A DNA stretch of 64,000 nucleotides from BOG-908 sp965199235 (GTDB taxonomy: Bacteria; Pseudomonadota; Alphaproteobacteria; Acetobacterales; Acetobacteraceae), in the NCBI GenBank assembly GCA_965199235.1, contig CBDAQU010000001.1:186001-250000 (forward strand), written 5' to 3'. The notes under the pieces were generated by a model. It was not told the origin of the DNA and did not search any database. It worked only from the letters and a program-made list of their open reading frames with translations. Below are positions 36,307 to 46,375 of this stretch, in pieces; position 1 is the stretch's first letter, and each line of letters opens with the position of its first letter. The position numbers and the translations under genes were made by a program.

Positions 36307-37100
36307 CGCCCTTGAGAGTGACTGTTCTCGGCTGCGGCGGGTCGACCGGAGTGCCCAGCCTGGGTGGCCAGGACGGGCGAGGGGATTGGGGCGCCTGCGA
36401 CCCGGGAGAGCCGCGCAACCGCCGCTCGCGCGCCAGCATCCTAATCCAGGCGCCCGGCGGCACCATCCTGGTCGATACCGGCCCGGACGTGCGCGAGCAG
36501 CTTCTGGCCAACGCGGTGCCACGGGTGGACGCGCTGATTTTCACCCACGCCCATGCCGACCATGTGGCCGGGCTGGACGACGTCCGGCTGCTGAACCGCA
36601 TCATCGGCAGGCCGTTGCCGACCTATGCCACGCAGGTCACGCGCGACGAGCTGGCGCGTCGCTTCGAATACGCGTTCCGGCCTTGGACGCCGCCGATCTT
36701 CTACCGTCCGGTAATGGATTTCAGCGTGATCGAACCAGGCGACACGATCGGCGTCTGCGGCGCGCGCATCGCAACGTTCGACCAGGACCACCACGTGGTG
36801 CGCACGCTGGGGCTGCGGGTCGAGACGCTGGCCTATTCGACCGACGTGGTCAGGCTGGACGAGGCAGCTTTCGCAGCGCTGGCCGGCATCGATACGTGGC
36901 TGGTCGGCTGCTTCCAACGCCAAGCGCACATGACGCACGCCCATATCGGCCTGATCGACACGTGGCGCCAACGCCTGGGCGTCAGGCGAACCATCCTGAC
37001 GCACATGGGCTGCGACCTCGATTGGGCGTGGATGGCAGCCAACCTGCCGCCGGGCATGGAAGCAGCCCATGACGGCATGGTCCTGCAAGCCGATGCCTAG
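36303..37100 (+). CDS. MBL-fold metallohydrolase (PhnP-like)
   Basis: A 265-residue metallo-beta-lactamase-fold enzyme. The N-terminal VTVLGCGGSTGVPSLGG and HAHADH (82-87, within THAHADHVAGLDD) place it near PhnP-type phosphodiesterases. Later metal ligands are DQDHH and HAHIG; the usual C-terminal THM appears in ILTHMGCDLD. GTG start, overlapping the tatD TGA. It ends the holB-metG-tatD chain. The 234 bases downstream hold the A2M promoter region. Confidence 0.9.
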   Translation: MTPLRVTVLGCGGSTGVPSLGGQDGRGDWGACDPGEPRNRRSRASILIQAPGGTILVDTGPDVREQLLANAVPRVDALIFTHAHADHVAGLDDVRLLNRIIGRPLPTYATQVTRDELARRFEYAFRPWTPPIFYRPVMDFSVIEPGDTIGVCGARIATFDQDHHVVRTLGLRVETLAYSTDVVRLDEAAFAALAGIDTWLVGCFQRQAHMTHAHIGLIDTWRQRLGVRRTILTHMGCDLDWAWMAANLPPGMEAAHDGMVLQADA

Positions 37101-37334
37101 GCTTGGCTGACCGGGTAGATTACGACACAGGCAAACATTAGTTGGCATAATATTCCTTCTGCGACTTCCACGACCTTTCATGTCGAGCGCATTTGTCCGT
37201 CTTCGTGCGCCGGCGCCACACGGGGCCAAAAACTTGCGCAACGCCGCCCCTCGCCGCCCCTGTGGCCGCTGACAGCGCGACGCCTAGGCGCTACCGTTTC
37301 AGCAACGATCCCGAAGCTGAAAGCGAGATGAAGC

Positions 37335-40300
37335 ATGCGGCGTCTGGTCCTGATCGGGTCGGCTGCGGCAACGGCCCTGGCCGTTGCCCTGTTCGTCGGG
37401 CGCCCTTCGCACGCGCCGGCAGGTCCGGACGCCGTGCCGGACAGGCCGCCTGCCGTGCTGGCTGCACTCGACCCACCGGCGTCCTCGCCGCTCCAGGCAA
37501 CGCCCGAGCCGCTCGCCGACGCGCCCTTCGCATTCCGCCACCTCGTCCTCAACACCGCCGGCGACGCCGCCGAACTATGCTTCAAGTTCAGTGGCAAGCT
37601 GGATGAACGGGCCGAAGCCCGCTACGGCGACTACGTGACGATCACGCCGTCAGTCCGTCCCGCCATACGCGCCTCGGAGCGAGTCCTCTGCCTCGGCGGA
37701 CTAGCCTACGGCACGGAGTACAGCGTCACGCTGAAGAGCGGCCTGCCATCGGCCAGCGGCGCACGTTTGGCCAAGGACGAGACCGTGCCGGTCAGCCTCG
37801 GCGAGCGGCCGTCGCTGGTCGACATCTCCGGCGACGGCTTCATCCTGCCCCGCGCCGTCGCGCACGGGCTGATGATCCAGACCGTCAACGTCAACCGCGT
37901 GCGCATCCACGTGCTGCGGATGAGCGACCGGTTGCTGCCGTCATCGGTCGGCGTCCAATCCAACCGGGGCGGCGTCAACCTCGGCGAGAACGGGCTGGAA
38001 GGCTACGCCATCCGCTCGCTGCTGCGGGACAGCATGACGACGATCTGGACCGGCAGCATGGCGATCCAGCCCGACCACAACCGCACCGTCCTGACCGCCT
38101 TCCCGATCGGCCAGGTCATCCGGCCGGGCATGACGGGCGCCTACCTGGTGGTCGCCGAGGACGCCGCGCACGCCGTGCCGGAAGCGAGCTGGAAAGCCGC
38201 CGATACAGGCACTTACGACGAGGCGTTCTATCGCCAGAAGGCGACGCACTGGGTGATCGCCACCGACATCGCCTTGACCACCTTCACCGGCTCCGACGGG
38301 CTGCACGTGATGGCCCGCTCGCTCGCTTCGGCCGCTGCGCAACCGGGCGTGCGGCTCGACCTGCTGTCGGTCGGCCAGGACGTGCTCGGCCAGGCGGTCA
38401 CCGATGCCTCCGGCATGGCGCGTTTCGCGCCTGGGCTGCTGCGCGGCCAGGGCGCGGCGGCCCCAGGCGTGGTGGCAGCACATGCCGGGAGCGACTTCAC
38501 CCTGCTCAACCTGTCCCGCCCGGCCTTCGACTTTTCCGATCGCGGCGTCACCGGGCGCCCCTCGCCCGCGCCGCTGCAGGCGTTCCTCTACACCGAGCGC
38601 GGCATCTACCGGCCGGGCCAGACGGTGGAGCTGATGGCGCTGCTGCGCGACCGGCTGGGCGACGCCGCACCCCTGCCGCTGACCCTCGTGCTGCACCGGC
38701 CAAACGGCATGGAGGCCGCCCGCTTCTCGCAGGCATCTCAGCCCGCCGCCGGTTTCCACCAGCCGATCAAGCTCTCTGCGACCGCCGCGCGCGGCACCTG
38801 GACGGTGGAGGCGCTGGCCGACCCCGCCGGCGTCGCGATCGGCCGCGTGGCCTTCGAGGTGCAGGATTTCGTGCCGCAGCAGCTCAAGGTGACGCTGGCG
38901 CCGGTCGCGGCCGCGCTCACCTCCAACTCGCTGCCGATCGACGTGCAAGGCGACTTCCTCTACGGCGCGCCTGCCGCAGGGCTGCATGGCCAGGCCGACC
39001 TGGTGGTCATGCGGGACCCTGAACCGGTGGCCGGCCTGAAGGATTGGCAGTTCGGCCTGGCAGACGAGACGGTCGACAACAAGACCCAGACCGTAGACCT
39101 GCCGGAGGCCGACGCGCATGGCCACAGCCACGCCGACGCCACGCTGGAGATGCCGCCCTCCACCATCCAGTCGCCGCTGAAAGTCACGATAACCGCCGGC
39201 CTGTTCGAGCCCTCGGGCCGCATCGTCAACGACGCCCGCGAGGCCAAGCTGCGGACCCGCCCTTTGCTGATCGGCCTGCACGCACGCTTTGCCGATGCCC
39301 GCGCCGACACCGACAGGGATGCCGCGATCGACATACGCGCCTTCGACGGCGCAGGCACGCCGGTGGAGCGCGCCGGCCTGAACTGGCGCCTGGTGCGGGA
39401 GAACCAGATCTTCGACTGGTTCGAGAACGAGCACTCCTGGCATTGGCACTACCACGTGGTCGACGAGGACATCGCCCAGGGCAGCATCGACGCGCTCAGT
39501 GCCGCGCCCGCCGCAATCGCTCGCCGCTACGATTACGGCAATTACCGGCTGATCGTCTCGGACCCGGCGACGGGGACGGCCAGCTCGATCCGCTTCTCTG
39601 CCGGCTGGCAGGAAACGGCCGACCAGGCGGACGTCCCGGACAAGCTCCGCCTCGCGGTGGACCGGCCGACGCTGGCGGCCGGCCAGACCGCCCGCCTGCG
39701 CCTGGACAGCCCGTTCGACGGCCATGCCAGCCTGGTGGTCGCCAACGACCGGGTGATCGAGACGCGCGAGATCGAGGTCTCCAAGGGCGCCAACACCATC
39801 GCGGTGACGCAGTCGGCCGATTGGGGCGCGGGCGCCTACGCCCTGGTCTCGCTCTACCGCCCGCTCGGCCAGCAGGGCGGCGACGCGCACGCCCCCGCCC
39901 GTGCGGTCGGGGTCGCCTGGATCGCCACCGATGCCGCATTGCGCACGCTGGCCGTCGCGCTGAACGCGCCGGACCGCATCAGGCCGCAGCGCGACGTCAG
40001 CGTGGGCGTGCATGTCGGCCTGCCCGCCGGCGCGCAGGCCTACGTGACGCTCGCGGCGGTGGACGAGGGCATCCTGCAGCTGACCCGCTACCAGAGCCCC
40101 GATCCGGTAGGGTTCCTGTTCGGCAAGCGCGCGCTGGGCGTCTCGATGCGCGACGATTACGGCAAGCTGCTCGACGGCAGCGCCGATCCCGGCCAGATCC
40201 AGGGCGGCGACGAGGGAGTGGGCGGCGCCGGCCTCGCCGTCGTCAGCACGCGCACGGTCGCCCTGTTCTCCGGCCCGGTCGCGGTGGACTCGTCTGGCAA

Positions 40301-42386
40301 CGCCAGCATCCCGCTCAGGATCGGCGATTTCGCCGGCCAGCTGCGCCTTATGGCGGTGGCCTACACCGCGGCCGGCGCGGGCCAGGCGCAGGCCACGATG
40401 ATCGTGCGCGATCCCGTGGCGGCCGACATCGCCGTGCCCCGCTTCCTCGGCACCGGCGACGAGGCCGAGCTCGCCGTCTCGCTCAACGACACGGACGGTC
40501 CCGCAGGCGCCTACCATCTGGCCGTGCGGGTGTCGGGTGCGGCGAACCTCGACGGCTCAGGCGCGGTCGACGCCCAGCTGGCGCCTGGCCAGCGCTTCGC
40601 CGGCATCCTGGCCGTGCGGGCGCAGGCCGAAGGCGTGGCGGACATAGCCGCTCACCTGACCGGGCCTGGCGGCCTGGCGGTGGACAGGAGCTGGCAGGTC
40701 GCCGTGCGCTCCGCCCACGCGCCGATCACCCTCACCCAATCGGCCTGGCAGCAGAAGGGCGAAGTTTACACGATCGACCCGGCCCTGCCCGGCCCTTTCG
40801 TGCCAGGCAGCACCAGCGTCACGCTCGGCTATAGCGGCTTCGGCGGGCTGGACGTGCCGAGCCTGCTGCAGTCGCTCGGCCGCTACCCTTACGGCTGCAC
40901 CGAACAGCTGACCTCCACGGCCTTCCCGCTGGTCTACTACAACGACCCGTCGCTGCGCGGCGCGCTGCCGAACGACCAGGGCGTGCACGACCGGGTGCAG
41001 GACGCGATCGACACCATCCTGGACCGGCAGGACGAGAACGGCGAGTTCGGCCTGTGGCGCGCGGGCGACGGCGAGGCCTCCACCTGGCTCGGCGTCTACG
41101 CGCTCGATTTCCTCACCCACGCCAAGGAGGCGGGGTTCTCCGTGCCGGACGTCGCCCTGCAACGCTCGGCGCTGTGGTTGCGCCACGCGGCCGACGCCGA
41201 CCTGCCCGAGCGCGCCTACAAATACTATGCCCAGGGTGCGACAGTGACCCGCGCCTACGCCGATTACGTGCTCGCCCGCCTGGGCCGCGCGGATATGGGC
41301 GACATGCGGCGCCTGCAGGACACGGTGGCGCAGCGCGTGTCGGACGGCGCCGCACTCTGGCTCGCCGGCGACGACGTGCTGGAGCCGCTGGCCCTGGGGC
41401 AGATGGCCGGCGCGTTTTCGCTGATGGGCGACCGCTCGCGCGCCGACCAGGCGTTCCGCATGGCGATCGACAACCTCGACGTGCACGCCTGGCCAGATTG
41501 GTGGTTCGACTGGTCGTACGCCAGCAGGCTGCGCGACATTGCCGGCCTGATCGGGGTCGCCGCCGAAGCCGGGCAGGAGCGGGTGCTGCACACGCTGCTC
41601 AACCGTTTCGCGCTGGAGCGGCGCGACCCTGCCTCGCTGAACACGCAGGAACAGGCCGCCCTGCTGTCGGCGGCGCACGCGCTGAACAAGGGGGTCGGCC
41701 GGCTCAGCCTGGACGTGAACGGCAGAGCGCTGCAGGCCGGCAGCACGCCCAATTTCTCGCCTGGGCCGTCGGAGATCGCCGGCGGCTACGCCGTTCGCAA
41801 CACCAGCGGTCGGTCGCTGTGGCGGACGCTGTCGATCACCGGCAGCCCGCTGGAGGCCGCACCTGCCCTGTCGGCGGGCTACACCATCGAAAAGACCTAC
41901 AAGACCCTGACCGGCGAGGCTGTGGACCCCGCCAGGCTACGGCAGAACGACCGGGTGATCGTGGAACTGCACGGCACGGTGACCGGCGACAGCGTGGACG
42001 GCAGCGCCAACCACCGCACGGTGATCGTCGACATGCTTCCTGCCGGCTGGGAGATCGAGGCGCCGGTGGCCGACGACACCCAGTACGGTTTCCTCGGCCC
42101 GCTTTCGGCCACCCGCGTGCGGGAGGCGCGCGACGACCGTTTCGTCGCCACGATGGATTTCGGCGAGGATCTTCGGAATTGGCGTTTCGCGGCCTCCGAG
42201 GACGACTCCGACGACAGCAACGACAAGAAGCCCCGTCTCGATGACGACGAGTTCCGCGTCGCCTACGTTGCGCGCGCCATCACGCCGGGGCATTTCACCC
42301 TGCCGGAAGCCGTGGTGCAGGACATGTACCGGCCCGGCTTCATGGCCCGCACGCGGTCGGCCACCACCGACGTGGTTCGCCCGTAG
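37335..42386 (+). CDS. Bacterial alpha-2-macroglobulin (YfhM-type protease trap)
   Basis: A 1683-residue bacterial alpha-2-macroglobulin, a periplasmic protein that traps host or rival proteases. An N-terminal hydrophobic signal/anchor spans about 3-22; unlike E. coli YfhM it has no lipobox. MG beta domains fill the first 1100 residues, including the A2M signature around YTERGIYRPGQTVELMALLR (residues from about 418). The thioester motif GCTEQ is intact (Cys1188, Gln1191), followed by the alpha/alpha toroid and a receptor-like C-domain. It is paired with pbpC, as in E. coli, where the two may defend or repair the wall together. Confidence 0.95.
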   Translation: MRRLVLIGSAAATALAVALFVGRPSHAPAGPDAVPDRPPAVLAALDPPASSPLQATPEPLADAPFAFRHLVLNTAGDAAELCFKFSGKLDERAEARYGDYVTITPSVRPAIRASERVLCLGGLAYGTEYSVTLKSGLPSASGARLAKDETVPVSLGERPSLVDISGDGFILPRAVAHGLMIQTVNVNRVRIHVLRMSDRLLPSSVGVQSNRGGVNLGENGLEGYAIRSLLRDSMTTIWTGSMAIQPDHNRTVLTAFPIGQVIRPGMTGAYLVVAEDAAHAVPEASWKAADTGTYDEAFYRQKATHWVIATDIALTTFTGSDGLHVMARSLASAAAQPGVRLDLLSVGQDVLGQAVTDASGMARFAPGLLRGQGAAAPGVVAAHAGSDFTLLNLSRPAFDFSDRGVTGRPSPAPLQAFLYTERGIYRPGQTVELMALLRDRLGDAAPLPLTLVLHRPNGMEAARFSQASQPAAGFHQPIKLSATAARGTWTVEALADPAGVAIGRVAFEVQDFVPQQLKVTLAPVAAALTSNSLPIDVQGDFLYGAPAAGLHGQADLVVMRDPEPVAGLKDWQFGLADETVDNKTQTVDLPEADAHGHSHADATLEMPPSTIQSPLKVTITAGLFEPSGRIVNDAREAKLRTRPLLIGLHARFADARADTDRDAAIDIRAFDGAGTPVERAGLNWRLVRENQIFDWFENEHSWHWHYHVVDEDIAQGSIDALSAAPAAIARRYDYGNYRLIVSDPATGTASSIRFSAGWQETADQADVPDKLRLAVDRPTLAAGQTARLRLDSPFDGHASLVVANDRVIETREIEVSKGANTIAVTQSADWGAGAYALVSLYRPLGQQGGDAHAPARAVGVAWIATDAALRTLAVALNAPDRIRPQRDVSVGVHVGLPAGAQAYVTLAAVDEGILQLTRYQSPDPVGFLFGKRALGVSMRDDYGKLLDGSADPGQIQGGDEGVGGAGLAVVSTRTVALFSGPVAVDSSGNASIPLRIGDFAGQLRLMAVAYTAAGAGQAQATMIVRDPVAADIAVPRFLGTGDEAELAVSLNDTDGPAGAYHLAVRVSGAANLDGSGAVDAQLAPGQRFAGILAVRAQAEGVADIAAHLTGPGGLAVDRSWQVAVRSAHAPITLTQSAWQQKGEVYTIDPALPGPFVPGSTSVTLGYSGFGGLDVPSLLQSLGRYPYGCTEQLTSTAFPLVYYNDPSLRGALPNDQGVHDRVQDAIDTILDRQDENGEFGLWRAGDGEASTWLGVYALDFLTHAKEAGFSVPDVALQRSALWLRHAADADLPERAYKYYAQGATVTRAYADYVLARLGRADMGDMRRLQDTVAQRVSDGAALWLAGDDVLEPLALGQMAGAFSLMGDRSRADQAFRMAIDNLDVHAWPDWWFDWSYASRLRDIAGLIGVAAEAGQERVLHTLLNRFALERRDPASLNTQEQAALLSAAHALNKGVGRLSLDVNGRALQAGSTPNFSPGPSEIAGGYAVRNTSGRSLWRTLSITGSPLEAAPALSAGYTIEKTYKTLTGEAVDPARLRQNDRVIVELHGTVTGDSVDGSANHRTVIVDMLPAGWEIEAPVADDTQYGFLGPLSATRVREARDDRFVATMDFGEDLRNWRFAASEDDSDDSNDKKPRLDDDEFRVAYVARAITPGHFTLPEAVVQDMYRPGFMARTRSATTDVVRP

Positions 42387-44543
42387 ATGATCAGCAAGGC
42401 TAGGGGCTCCGCCCCTAGAACCCCGCTGGGGCCAGGGGCCCCGGACCCCCATTCCGCTGGAACCGGTCCGCCGTCAGTACAACCGTCCCACGGGAGTGGA
42501 GGTCTGGAGTCCCTGACCCCAGCAGGGGGCTTGGGGGACAGCGTCCCCCGTCCTTTTTGGTCTTCGACAGTCGCAGCCCCACGGCTTGCAGCAGCGGCCG
42601 CCGTGCTGACGTTGGTAGCAGCCGCCCGGCTACTCCCGGTCGACCTGCACCGCGCGCGCGACCTCTCGCTCGAACTGCAGGACCGGAGCGGCGTGCTGCT
42701 CAACGTCGCCGTCTCGCATGACGGGTTCTGGCGCCTGCACACCGGGCCGCAGGACGTCTCGCCCGCCTATCTCGCCATGCTGCTGCACCAGGAGGACAGG
42801 CGTTTCTACACGCATCCCGGCATCGACCCGCTGGCGCTGCTGCGCGCGGCCGCCCAGCTCCTGACCCATGACAGGGTCGTCTCCGGCGGCTCCACACTGA
42901 CCATGCAGGTGGCCAGGCTGCTGCACCCGCACCGCCACACCCTGGCCGGCAAGCTGCGCGACCTCGGCACGGCCCTGCTGCTGGAGGCGCGGTTCAGCAA
43001 GCAGGAGATCCTGTCGCTCTATCTGACGCTGGCCCCGTTCGGGGGCAACATCGAGGGTGTGCGGGCTGCCAGCCTGACCTATTTCGGCCACGAACCCGCC
43101 TCCCTCAGCGCGCAGGAAGCAGCCCTGCTCGTCGCCCTGCCCCAGAGCCCCGAACGGCGCCGGCCAGACCGCCACTTTGCGCGCGCGCGGACGGCCATCG
43201 GGCGCGTGCTGGCCGGAGCCGGCCTGCCAGGCGCCGCCTGGGCGTTCTCGGGCCGACACGAGCTGCCCCGCCTGGCGCCCCACCTGTCCGCCCGCCTGCG
43301 CCTGGCCGGCCAGTGCGGCCCGGTCCGCACGACCCTGGACGGCAAGCTTCAGCGCGGGCTCGAAGCGCTGGCGCGGCGGGAGACCGCCTGGTTCGGCGGC
43401 GGCGCAGAGACTGCGGCCCTGGTGGTGCGCAACGCGGACCGCGCCGTGCTCGCCTATCTCGGCGGCAGCGACTGGCGCGGGCGCGGCGGCATGGTGGACA
43501 TGGTGCACGCCATCCGCTCGCCCGGCTCGGCGCTGAAACCCTTCATCTACGGCCTGGCGTTGAGCGACGGGCTGATCCGGCCCGACACGCTGATCGAAGA
43601 TGCCCGGCTGCGCATCGCCGACTACGCGCCGCAGGATTTCGACCGCGCCTTTCACGGCACGGTGCCCGCATCGGAGGCGCTGCAGCAATCCTACAACCTG
43701 CCCGCGGTGACGCTGCTCGACTGGCTCGGCGCGCCGCGCGTCGCCGCCGTGCTGCGCGGCGCCGGCGCCCGCCTCGCCATCCCCGGCGGCGGCCCGGCCA
43801 CCCTGCCGCTGGCGCTGGGCGGCGTGGGCATGAACCTGTGGGACCTGACTGGGCTGTATGCGGGCCTGGGCTCGGCCGGCCTGGTGCGGCCTTTCAGGCT
43901 GCTGGCCAACGACCCGTCAGGGCGTGCGACCGCACTGATGACCGCGCGCGCGGCGGGCGAGGTGACGGCGATCCTGCGTGCCGCCCCGCCGCCCGCCGGC
44001 CTGTCCGACGCGGCGCCTCGACCGATCGCCTACAAGACCGGCACGTCGTTCGGCTTCCGCGACGCCTGGGCGTTCGGCACAACGCCCGGAACGACAGTCG
44101 GCGTGTGGGTCGGCCGTGCGGACGGCACGCCAAGGCCCGGCGCCTTTGCCCGCGGCACCGCCGCCCCACTACTGTTCCGCGTCTTCGGCCTGCTGCCCGA
44201 GGAGCCGGCGCCGCCCGCACCGGCAACGCCTTCGGCGACCATGCCGGCCGCCCCTGCCCTCCGCCACCTGGCAGGTCGCGACCGCCGGCTGCTGCAGCCC
44301 GACTACCCGCACATCCTCTATCCCCCGCCAGGCGCCACCCTGGCGCTGCAGCCCGGCCAGCCCTTGGCGCTCGAGGCATCTGGCGGCACACCACCCTATC
44401 GCTGGGCGATCGACGGCCAGCCTCTGCCGCAACCTCCCTTGGGCGAGAACCCGGCGTGGCGGCCGGACGGCCCAGGCTTCGCCCACCTCACACTCACCGA
44501 CAACGCCGACCATTTCACCGAAGAAGACCTACGGCTGCGTTGA
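42387..44543 (+). CDS. pbpC: Penicillin-binding protein 1C
   Basis: A 718-residue bifunctional peptidoglycan synthase. The transglycosylase shows HQEDRRF (Glu136), GGSTLTMQVARLL and the downstream motifs. The transpeptidase shows SPGSALKP (Ser381), SYN and KTGTS (Lys550), and a C-terminal BiPBP_C domain (about 640-718). The ATG directly follows the A2M TAG, but there is no Shine-Dalgarno, and residues 1-60 are translated from a GC-rich repeat; they look non-biological. GTG 42603 is an alternative start close to the membrane anchor VLTLVAAARLL. Confidence 0.92.
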   Translation: MISKARGSAPRTPLGPGAPDPHSAGTGPPSVQPSHGSGGLESLTPAGGLGDSVPRPFWSSTVAAPRLAAAAAVLTLVAAARLLPVDLHRARDLSLELQDRSGVLLNVAVSHDGFWRLHTGPQDVSPAYLAMLLHQEDRRFYTHPGIDPLALLRAAAQLLTHDRVVSGGSTLTMQVARLLHPHRHTLAGKLRDLGTALLLEARFSKQEILSLYLTLAPFGGNIEGVRAASLTYFGHEPASLSAQEAALLVALPQSPERRRPDRHFARARTAIGRVLAGAGLPGAAWAFSGRHELPRLAPHLSARLRLAGQCGPVRTTLDGKLQRGLEALARRETAWFGGGAETAALVVRNADRAVLAYLGGSDWRGRGGMVDMVHAIRSPGSALKPFIYGLALSDGLIRPDTLIEDARLRIADYAPQDFDRAFHGTVPASEALQQSYNLPAVTLLDWLGAPRVAAVLRGAGARLAIPGGGPATLPLALGGVGMNLWDLTGLYAGLGSAGLVRPFRLLANDPSGRATALMTARAAGEVTAILRAAPPPAGLSDAAPRPIAYKTGTSFGFRDAWAFGTTPGTTVGVWVGRADGTPRPGAFARGTAAPLLFRVFGLLPEEPAPPAPATPSATMPAAPALRHLAGRDRRLLQPDYPHILYPPPGATLALQPGQPLALEASGGTPPYRWAIDGQPLPQPPLGENPAWRPDGPGFAHLTLTDNADHFTEEDLRLR
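42401..42549. repeat. GC-rich palindromic repeat at the A2M/pbpC junction
   Basis: About 150 bp with strong nested symmetry. TAGGGGC-TCC-GCCCCTA (42401-42417) and GGGGGAC-AGC-GTCCCCC (42533-42549) are perfect hairpins at the two ends. Between them, CCCCGCTGGGGCC pairs approximately with the later CTGACCCCAGCAGGGG. TTTTTGG follows. It resembles GC-rich intergenic repeats of Acetobacteraceae and sits inside the annotated start of pbpC. Confidence 0.65.
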
Positions 44544-44573
44544 CGGCCATACCGCTCGCGAGCGGCATGGCCG
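44544..44573. terminator. Long hairpin after pbpC
   Basis: CGGCCAT and ATGGCCG enclose the palindrome CCGCTCG-CGAGCGG with one mismatch, giving a 14-bp stem that starts right after the pbpC TGA. There is no U-tract. It separates pbpC from the convergent beta-propeller gene; the remaining 95 bases of the gap show nothing more. Confidence 0.55.
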
Positions 44574-44668
44574 GGTCGGCTGCCGACGCCGTCCCGGCGG
44601 GCCGTACACCTTATAGCCCGGGGTCGGAAAGCAGCCCGGACTTCGGCGCCGGCCGGCCCGTTCAGCCT

Positions 44669-46375
44669 TCAATCCGTGAGCCCGAACACCGTCACGGTGC
44701 CGGCAGCCGGCGCATATACTCGACCGTTCGCGACGAGCGGGGTGAGCCAGCCGCGGCTGCCGTTGGACCAGGTGCCGGAATTGGCCTGGAACAGCGGCGC
44801 GCCGAGCGTGGCCGCGTTATAGGCCTTCAGCTGCATCGTCGAACCGCGCTCCAGCGCCCAGACCACGCCGGTGCCGGCCGCGCTGCCGTTGGTGCTGACG
44901 ATCGGGAAGGACCCGCCGAAGCCGGCCTGATCCGTGCCGGTGGCAACCTGCGTCAGCACGGGAGTGGCCCCGGTGCCGACGCTGTAGGAACGTACGACGT
45001 CGTACGACGTCTGATAGAACAGCGTGCCTCCTGAACCAGAAACGTAATAGGCGGGTGCGCAGAAGCAGGTCGACAGCGACAGGGTCTGCAACGGGCTAGA
45101 CCCACGCTTGGCCGTTCCGCCGAGCATGGCGGTATTGACCAAGTAGGCGTCGCCAAACTTGCCAGCCCCGATCGCCAGAGGCGGGGATGCCTGGCCGGCC
45201 ATGACCGGTATGGCCATGACGCCGCCGGACCCGAAATCGGAGTCGTTGTTGTTGAGATACTGCCAGTTCGACGGCGTGAACGTGCCGCGCAACGTTTTCA
45301 GGTCGCTGGACAGGGCCACAATGCTCTCGCCGTAGCCTTCCTCGTCCTTGGCCAAGTTGTAATTGCCGTTACCCGTGATTGCGAGCACGTCCCCGGCGTC
45401 GTCGACGGCTGGCGCATAGCCGCTCATCCAGATGCTGGCGAGCTCCAGACTGGCGGATGCCTTTATGGTGTCGAAGGCGCCGGCGGGTTTCAGCGTGGCG
45501 GCATCGTAGCGCAGAAGCCATCCGGAAATGCTGCCCGAATTCGCATCGCAATGCGAGCCGACACCGACGTACACGGCGCCTCCTGCATAAACCAGGCTCG
45601 TGCGGTTCCATTGGTCTTGTGGATCGAAATGCATCGTGCCGCCCGACTTCAGCTTCGCCTGCGGATCGATCTCGCGCGGGGTCGTCATGTCTTTGCCCGT
45701 CAGCAAATCCAACGCGTGCAGCTTGGTGTGAAAGGACATCGCCGAGGGCTCGGTGGCGCTGACGACGTAGATCGTGCCGCCGTTGCCGTTCCGGACGATG
45801 ACCGGGGTACTCGATATGCCGTATTCCGGCTCCACGTCGCCACAGCCGACATCGCTGCTCGCCTGCGGCTTGCCCAAGCTCACCTGCCAGAGAACGGCGT
45901 AGTTCTGCGCATCGAAAGCGTAAACCGTGTTGTGGCCGGTGGCCACGATCAGGATGTTGTGCGTGCTGCCGGACGGCAGCGCGACCCGGGACACCATCAG
46001 CGGCTGCGCAAACACGTTGCCGTCCACGTTCAGTGTAGTCAGCTCGCCAAAGCTCGACGAGGCGACCGCTGCCGGCGTCAAGTCCGTTTCGCTCTTGTTC
46101 CATCCGGTTGGATAGGTGTCGTAATGGTAATTCAGCACGTCGATCGGCGTGCCCGAGTACAGACGTGCGAGCCCGGCCGGAGCATTTGGATGCAGGCCGG
46201 TGTCCGGGAGGGCCGGTAGTGCCGTCGAGGTGATTTTGTGGCTTTTCAGCGCCTGCGATGTGCCGTTTCGCGCGATGCTGTCTGCCGGCAAAGGCCAGTG
46301 CGGCGGGGCTGCCATCGCCCTGTTTATCGAAAACACGGCGCAAGCGCCGGCAATAGAGCAAACCAACCTGTTCAT
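44669..46375 (-). CDS. Exported PQQ-like beta-propeller protein
   Basis: A 568-residue protein with a signal peptide (1-22, ending RAMAAPP). It is built from PQQ/quinoprotein-like propeller blades, for example NILIVATGHNTVYAFDAQN (about 140-158), GGTIYVVSA, YAGGAVYVGVG and VLAITGNGNYNL. The blade-docking Trp pattern (VLWQVSLGKP) is present, but I see no complete PQQ-dehydrogenase active site, so it is probably a binding scaffold rather than an enzyme. GGAGGGG lies 8 bases before the ATG. It is monocistronic and its GC content is a little below that of its neighbours. Confidence 0.75.
   Translation of the reverse strand: MNRLVCSIAGACAVFSINRAMAAPPHWPLPADSIARNGTSQALKSHKITSTALPALPDTGLHPNAPAGLARLYSGTPIDVLNYHYDTYPTGWNKSETDLTPAAVASSSFGELTTLNVDGNVFAQPLMVSRVALPSGSTHNILIVATGHNTVYAFDAQNYAVLWQVSLGKPQASSDVGCGDVEPEYGISSTPVIVRNGNGGTIYVVSATEPSAMSFHTKLHALDLLTGKDMTTPREIDPQAKLKSGGTMHFDPQDQWNRTSLVYAGGAVYVGVGSHCDANSGSISGWLLRYDAATLKPAGAFDTIKASASLELASIWMSGYAPAVDDAGDVLAITGNGNYNLAKDEEGYGESIVALSSDLKTLRGTFTPSNWQYLNNNDSDFGSGGVMAIPVMAGQASPPLAIGAGKFGDAYLVNTAMLGGTAKRGSSPLQTLSLSTCFCAPAYYVSGSGGTLFYQTSYDVVRSYSVGTGATPVLTQVATGTDQAGFGGSFPIVSTNGSAAGTGVVWALERGSTMQLKAYNAATLGAPLFQANSGTWSNGSRGWLTPLVANGRVYAPAAGTVTVFGLTD

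Noticed and set aside
37941..40517. 858-codon open frame antisense to the alpha-2-macroglobulin gene
   Set aside because: Its composition (Arg, Gly, Ala, His-rich, no domain) is the mirror of high-GC codon bias, and the sense strand encodes a complete A2M with thioester motif.
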